DNA of 5,384 bases, taken from the NCBI GenBank assembly GCA_030040475.1, contig JASHTQ010000344.1:1-5384 (forward strand), written 5' to 3'. The DNA comes from Streptosporangiaceae bacterium (GTDB lineage Bacteria > Actinomycetota > Actinomycetes > Streptosporangiales > Streptosporangiaceae). The position numbers were made by a program, and so were the translations under genes. Under the pieces are notes generated by a model. It was given only the letters and a program-made list of their open reading frames with translations. It searched no databases and was not told where the DNA came from. Numbering within the stretch: position 1 is the stretch's first letter; every line of letters starts with the position of its first letter. Positions 1 to 2,948 of the stretch are shown here, piece by piece.

Positions 1-226
1 CGCCTCCTTCCGGAACGTATCGCGCACATCCTGGACGTCGCACGCCATCCCGTGTTGCAGGCCAACCGCAGGTGGCGAGTGGCAGGAACTGGTTGACCTG
101 CTTGTCGCCGGCCTCGCCCTGACCCAGGCGTGCGTAACCCCGGATGAGCGCGACGAACTGAAGTCACTGCTAGAAGCGATGGATATGCCGACCAATACGC
201 TCGGCGGACTCAACGTCGACGGCTAG
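1..226 (+). pseudogene. 3' end of an unrecognised gene, apparently frameshifted near base 70
   Basis: The gene enters from the left edge and ends at TAG 224-226. The frame starting at base 2 is open to that stop. From about base 74 it reads as a natural actinobacterial protein (GEWQELVDLLVAGLALTQAC, then TPDERDELKSLLEAMDMPTN, ending GLNVDG) with mostly G/C third positions. Upstream of base 70 the frame starting at base 1 looks better (LLPERIAHILDVARHPVLQA), but it stops at TGA 94-96. The frame starting at base 2 gives a Ser/Thr/Cys-rich, less natural peptide there. The simplest reading is one extra base, or two missing, between about 61 and 76, from a true mutation or a sequencing error. Formally the base-2 frame could be read without a shift. 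The visible part is mainly helical with no membrane segment or catalytic motif, and I do not recognise the family. Its last 57 bases overlap the convergent minus-strand frame. Confidence 0.5.
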
Positions 227-397
227 GACTTCGTGGCCGGAGGCTCCGCCAGCGGCGGCACGGGCACACAGTTCGATCTCGTCGCGGTGCCGCTCCAGCA
301 TCACGGTCAGGCCGGCCTCGAGGGTCCGCGCCGGCCCGGAGCCGAACAGGACGGCTGCCGCGGATTTCACTGTGGCCATTACGGCCCGATGATTCAC
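170..397 (-). CDS. Small hypothetical protein (75 aa), GTG start
   Basis: This short frame reads leftward from GTG 395-397 to TAG 170-172. Its middle part (about 236-375) has strong G/C third-position preference, which supports coding. The last 19 codons, where it overlaps the convergent + strand gene, lose that bias (cgt att ggt cgg cat atc cat). The C-terminus may therefore be a run-on shared with the other gene. An internal ATG at 377-379 would give a 69-residue form. Neither start has a clear Shine-Dalgarno sequence. The product has a hydrophobic Ala/Val/Leu stretch near residues 11-18 and an acidic and basic helical middle (MLERHRDEIELCARAA), with no recognisable domain. It is not obviously secreted or membrane-bound. 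It could be a small independent protein or the relic of a larger one. Function unknown. Confidence 0.42.
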   Translation of the reverse strand: MNHRAVMATVKSAAAVLFGSGPARTLEAGLTVMLERHRDEIELCARAAAGGASGHEVLAVDVESAERIGRHIHRF

Positions 398-416
398 TCA
401 GGTATCAGGGTAAGGG

Positions 417-465
417 CGCGCTGAATGTATCGCCGGCTCGTGGTCCGGCAGGACGCATTCACGCG
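417..465. repeat. Compound stem-loop upstream of the small minus-strand gene
   Basis: The left arm cgcgctgaatg (417-427) pairs with cattcacgcg (456-465), with one bulged C at 421. Inside it, gccgg (432-436) pairs with ccggc (445-449), so the whole forms a two-tier hairpin. It ends 20 bases before the GTG of the leftward frame that starts at 397. It could therefore be a 5' leader structure of that gene, a protein binding site, or a terminator for rightward transcription. There is no T-run after it in the rightward direction (agcattaaataa follows). Pairing is seen in the sequence; function is inference. Confidence 0.35.
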
Positions 466-526
466 AGCATTAAATAAGCCATTCCGTCACGCCAGCAGTA
501 CCAGGAGATTATTAAGGCGTGAATGC
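455..526. repeat. 10-bp perfect inverted repeat, GCATTCACGC ... GCGTGAATGC
   Basis: The arms are gcattcacgc at 455-464 and gcgtgaatgc at 517-526, with 52 bases between them. The left arm overlaps the right side of the stem-loop at 417-465, and an imperfect third copy (gcgctgaatg) is at 418-427. A fourth core, cgtgaatg, sits at 549-556, exactly 31 bases after the copy at 518-525. The separated, mixed-orientation arrangement resembles a set of operator half-sites more than an RNA hairpin, but no regulator is identifiable. Confidence 0.4.
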
Positions 527-609
527 CACCGCCATGTATATAGAGCTACGTGAATGGGACATCCACATCGCAAAAAAGGGACGGCGGCTGATCTCAGTGA
601 CCACACGAA

Positions 610-936
610 TTAGCGGCGGGCCTCCTGCGCGGTGGTCATCGGCAGCGGCAGGCCTACTGCCCAGACACCCCACCGGGTTTCGCCGGGCGGCAGGACTTCC
701 TCGAAATAGGGGTCACAGCCGGACTGCCAGACCAGTCCGGCGCGGCTTCCGTCCGGGGCAATGACATAGGCATCGCCTTCTGCGGCGGGCTCGGAGAGGA
801 AATCGGTGATCATGCCGAGGCGGAAGCCGCCGGCCTGCGCGCCGGCAATGACAGGGAAGCCGTGATAGACCGGTGCGCCTGGTGGCCGGGCCAGGAATGC
901 GGGAAGCGCGGGATCGGCATGGCTTGAGTCCATCAT
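610..936 (-). CDS. Conserved-looking hypothetical protein, 108 aa, coupled to the aminoglycoside kinase gene
   Basis: This gene is the second in a leftward pair. Its start ATG (934-936) overlaps the TGA (933-935) of the upstream phosphotransferase as ATGA, which indicates translational coupling. No separate Shine-Dalgarno is visible, and a second ATG follows at once. It ends at TAA 610-612. The frame stays open upstream to 1077, but that part is out of frame with the kinase and reads as Arg/Pro-rich shadow, so the start at 936 is preferred. The product is a small soluble protein without signal peptide or membrane segment. Likely conserved blocks are GFRLGMITDF (about residues 37-46), DAYVIAPDGSRAGLVW (about 55-70) and YFEEVLPPGETRWGVWAVG. 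The alternating hydrophobic pattern suggests a small beta-rich fold, with the APDGSRAGLVW stretch as a probable hairpin. Similar proteins seem to occur as hypothetical proteins in actinobacteria, from memory only. I cannot name a family or function. Confidence 0.78.
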   Translation of the reverse strand: MMDSSHADPALPAFLARPPGAPVYHGFPVIAGAQAGGFRLGMITDFLSEPAAEGDAYVIAPDGSRAGLVWQSGCDPYFEEVLPPGETRWGVWAVGLPLPMTTAQEARR

Positions 937-1736
937 GGGCCGAGGTCCCACAGCAGCCGGTAGTAGCTCGTCCGGCCGGGGTCGGGAGCCACGCCGTAGG
1001 CCTCGAGCAGGGGAGCTTCCCAGCCTGGCCCGTAGTTCCAGGTCGTGCTCCAGGTGGCGACGGCCAGGTCCGCCCACCGGTCGGCAACGCCGAGGTCACC
1101 CAGGTCGACGTGACCGGACCAGCGGCCGTCGTCGGTCAGCAGCGTATTGGGCGCGCAGGCGTCACCATGGCAGACGACAAGCAGATCGGCCGGCGGGATC
1201 GCGGCGAGCAGGTCCAGCGCCCGCGGCACGCTCAGGTGCCGGTGCTCGGGGTGCCACCGGGCCGGATCGAGCAGGCCCTCCCGCGCGCGGCGGCGCGCGT
1301 CGGCCAGCCGGTCTCCGGCGCTCCACGAAAACGGGCAGTCCCGTACCGGCAGCGCGTCGTGCAGGGCGCGCAGGCCCCGGCCGATCGCGGTCACGGCGGT
1401 GCGCGGCTCGGCCTTCCACCGGCCGGCCACGGCCATCTGCCCCGGCAGGGCGCGGGTGATGATCCACGATCCGGCCTCGTCGCTGCCCTGGCCGAGCAGC
1501 GCCGGGACCGGGATCCGCGGGGCGGCCCAGCGCAGCCGGGCGGCCTCGGCCGCCAGGTCGAGGCCGCTGCCGGCCGGAGCCCACTTCACGAACCGCCGCC
1601 GGCCGCGCGCGCCGATCGCGAACGTGATGCCGCCCAGTTCGTTCACCCAGACGGGCAGCACGGCGCGGCCGCCGGCCAGCGCCAGGACCGGCGCCGGCAC
1701 CGGGACGGCCGAGCGCGGGGATCCGCTGGCCGACAT
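933..1736 (-). CDS. Aminoglycoside O-phosphotransferase (APH(3')/(3'')-type kinase)
   Basis: The 267-residue product has the expected length for APH enzymes (about 264-272) and the kinase-like signatures in order. The nucleotide-binding lobe has RFVKWAP with Lys51 and a probable partner Glu64. The catalytic loop is VCHGDACAPNTL, with Asp192 as the likely base and Asn197. The metal-binding segment is HVDLGDLGVADRWADLA, with Asp211. These match the catalytic Asp190, Asn195 and Asp208 of APH(3')-IIIa in order and near-identical spacing. The C-terminus (YYRLLWDLGP) also resembles the YRLLDEFF end of APH(3') enzymes. By homology it transfers the ATP gamma-phosphate to a hydroxyl of an aminoglycoside in the cytoplasm. 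The substrate (kanamycin/neomycin or streptomycin type) cannot be read from the sequence, and such chromosomal genes in actinomycetes may have other substrates. ATG 1734-1736 gives a typical N-terminus; the only possible ribosome site is a weak AAGAG. It heads a two-gene unit with the 108-residue hypothetical gene. Confidence 0.92.
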   Translation of the reverse strand: MSASGSPRSAVPVPAPVLALAGGRAVLPVWVNELGGITFAIGARGRRRFVKWAPAGSGLDLAAEAARLRWAAPRIPVPALLGQGSDEAGSWIITRALPGQMAVAGRWKAEPRTAVTAIGRGLRALHDALPVRDCPFSWSAGDRLADARRRAREGLLDPARWHPEHRHLSVPRALDLLAAIPPADLLVVCHGDACAPNTLLTDDGRWSGHVDLGDLGVADRWADLAVATWSTTWNYGPGWEAPLLEAYGVAPDPGRTSYYRLLWDLGP

Positions 1737-1947
1737 AAGCCGGCTCTTAGCCAGCCCACGTCCGTCCCTTGCCCGGATCGTCGGAACTGAAAGTAATCGG
1801 CAAATACCTCTAGCCGCCAGGCTCCTGGTCCCTCGGATCTCATGCCCGCACGATAACGCGGGCGACGCGATGTCACCGCGGAAGCGCGCTCGGGTCGGTC
1901 CGCGTCACGGTGGCCGGGGAGTGTTACCACGGCTCGTTCGGCTGAAA
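1737..1947. promoter_or_regulatory. Divergent intergenic region between kinase operon and oxygenase gene
   Basis: This 211-base region must carry the promoters of the leftward kinase operon and, if the oxygenase start is placed correctly, of the rightward oxygenase. The most AT-rich part is around 1785-1812 (aactgaaagtaatcgg, caaataccTC), the likeliest promoter zone. A possible rightward pair is TTGCCC (1769-1774) with AGTAAT (1792-1797) at 17-base spacing, but the -10 is poor. No clear leftward pair was found. The reading frame of the oxygenase is open through the whole region, with an earlier in-frame ATG at 1870 and GTG at 1921, so part of it may be coding. A small hairpin lies at 1844-1863. 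Confidence 0.45.
1844..1863. repeat. Small GC hairpin in the divergent region
   Basis: The arms gcccgc (1844-1849) and gcgggc (1858-1863) are perfect complements around the 8-base loop acgataac. The hairpin ends six bases before the in-frame ATG at 1870 and about 85 bases before the preferred oxygenase start at 1948. It could be an operator or a leader structure, but 6-bp GC arms also arise easily by chance in DNA of this composition. Confidence 0.25.
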
Positions 1948-2883
1948 ATGAATGACGATACGGCGGGGCGGCTGCGCGGCGGGGGCCGGGGAGTCGGGCC
2001 TGGGGGGCGCGTAGTCAATTCTCGCGCGGGCCGGTACGTAATGCTGCCGATGTGCGGGCTGCTGGCCAGTACGGCTAACGCGGTCATGCAGCTCGCGCGG
2101 CCCGGGGTCGGTTACGGTGTTTTGGAGGGCAGCGGGGTGATGCGGCATCCGTTCCGGCGGGTGCGGAACACGATCACGTACCTGTCGGTGGCGCTGATGG
2201 GCACCGACGGGGAGCGCGCGTACCTCAGGCGGCAGGTGAACCGCGCGCACGCCCAGGTCCGGTCCGGGGCGGACAGCCCGGTCAGGTACAGCGCGTTCGA
2301 CCCGCGGCTGCAGCTGTGGGTGGCCGCGTGCCTGTACCGCGGCGGGATGGACGTTTACACCCTGCTGCACGGGCCGCTCGACGACGCCACGGCCGACGCC
2401 ATCTACCGCGAATGCGGCCGACTCGGCACCACCTTGCAGCTGCCCGAGCACATGTGGCCGGCCGGCCGTGCCGCGTTCGACCGGTACTGGGACTCGGCCG
2501 TGGCAGGGGTCCGGATCGACCCGCCGGTCAGGGACTACCTGGGCCGGGTCATGATGCTGGACTATCTGCCACGGCCGTTCGGCGTCGCGCTCGGGCCGGC
2601 GAACCGGTTCCTGACCACCGGGTTCCTTCCGCCTGCGTTCCGCGAGCAGATGCAGCTGCCCTGGACCGAGGACGACCAGCGGCAGTTCGACCTGGTGATC
2701 AGGATCGTCGCGTCGGTCTACCGGCTGCTGCCCGCGCCGGCCGCGCGGTTTCCGTTCAACGCGAGCCTGCACGAGCTGCGGCTGCGGATGATGCGGGAGC
2801 GGCTGGTCAGCCTATTGCCAGGAAGCCCGCGGGATCAGGGCGGGCCAGGGAACTGCATGCCAAGCGAGAAGCTGTTCTGCTGA
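1948..2883 (+). CDS. MpaB/DUF2236 (Lcp-like) family oxygenase
   Basis: The 311-residue product matches the oxygenase MpaB/DUF2236 family, which includes the b-type haem latex-clearing protein Lcp. Visible family blocks are VMQLARPGVGYGVLEGS (residues 46-62), HPFRRVRNTITYLSVALMGT (67-86), VNRAHAQVRSG (97-107), YSAFDPRLQLWVAACLY (114-130) and FLTTGFLPPAFREQMQLPW (221-239). Arg71, Thr75 and His101 are candidates for the conserved Arg, Thr and haem-ligand His of Lcp (R164, T168, H198); this alignment is by eye. Closest in memory are mycobacterial DUF2236 proteins with MQLxWPxVGYGV and LQLWVAACLY. The natural substrate is unknown. No signal peptide is seen, so it is probably cytoplasmic or membrane-associated. 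The N-terminus (residues 1-29) is Gly/Arg-rich low complexity. The start is uncertain: ATG 1870, GTG 1921, ATG 1948 and ATG 2041 are all in frame and none has a good Shine-Dalgarno; 1948 gives normal family length. It ends at TGA 2881-2883, converging on the protease gene. Confidence 0.85.
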   Translation: MNDDTAGRLRGGGRGVGPGGRVVNSRAGRYVMLPMCGLLASTANAVMQLARPGVGYGVLEGSGVMRHPFRRVRNTITYLSVALMGTDGERAYLRRQVNRAHAQVRSGADSPVRYSAFDPRLQLWVAACLYRGGMDVYTLLHGPLDDATADAIYRECGRLGTTLQLPEHMWPAGRAAFDRYWDSAVAGVRIDPPVRDYLGRVMMLDYLPRPFGVALGPANRFLTTGFLPPAFREQMQLPWTEDDQRQFDLVIRIVASVYRLLPAPAARFPFNASLHELRLRMMRERLVSLLPGSPRDQGGPGNCMPSEKLFC

Positions 2884-2901
2884 GCCGAACACGAGCTGCG
2901 G

Positions 2902-2932
2902 CAGCCCCGGGTTGGCACGGACCCCGGGGCTG
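2902..2932. terminator. Bidirectional hairpin terminator between convergent genes
   Basis: A perfect 10-bp inverted repeat, cagccccggg (2902-2911) and cccggggctg (2923-2932), encloses an 11-base loop. It sits in the 65-base gap between the oxygenase stop (2883) and the protease stop (2949), so it can serve both genes. No T-run follows on either strand, which is common for hairpin terminators in high-GC actinobacteria. Position and pairing are seen; the termination role is inference. Confidence 0.75.
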
Positions 2933-2948
2933 TCGCTATCGGCCGCGG

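Larger units (their letters stand above)
398..609. other. Intergenic region with AT-richer patch and TGAATG cluster
   Basis: This 212-base gap separates the stop of the 108-residue gene from the start of the 75-residue frame. It is visibly richer in A and T than its surroundings, especially 466-515 (attaaataagcc, gattattaagg) and 530-600. It holds a compound stem-loop (417-465) and several copies of a TGAATG core. Reading leftward from the stop at 610-612, a run of six T (minus strand, 572-577) lies about 33 bases downstream, but I could not pair a convincing stem in front of it, so a terminator is only possible. The gap should contain the promoter of the 75-residue frame; I see no clear -10/-35 pair. 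Confidence 0.5.

Noticed and set aside
425..553. 42-residue plus-strand frame from ATG 425 with AAGGG eight bases upstream
   Set aside because: The peptide is highly basic without pattern and uses three TTA codons, which are very rare in such genomes. It is explained by the stem-loop and AT-rich patch.
572..612. Intrinsic terminator after the 108-residue gene, suggested by six T on the minus strand
   Set aside because: No stable stem could be paired directly before the T-run, so it is only mentioned in the intergenic entry.
519..764. Plus-strand 81-residue frame starting at GTG 519, with AGGAG at 503-507
   Set aside because: The first 30 codons lack G/C third-position bias, and the rest runs antisense through the well-supported 108-residue gene as an Arg/Pro/Gly-rich shadow.
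1147..1947. The upstream part of the open frame that contains the oxygenase, read as an N-terminal extension
   Set aside because: Bases 1147-1736 are antisense to the kinase gene, and the translation is low-complexity Arg/Ala/Ser. The family domain begins only after about 2030.
2095..2103. QLARP in the oxygenase in place of the QLAHP common in many DUF2236 proteins, considered as a lost key histidine
   Set aside because: The subfamily with VGYGV and LQLWVAACLY motifs appears normally to lack His at this site (for example MQLSWP), and the likely haem ligand is the later His101.
1924..2772. Minus-strand 282-residue frame opposite the oxygenase gene
   Set aside because: Arg/Pro/Val-rich shadow without recognisable motifs; the opposite strand has a clear family match.
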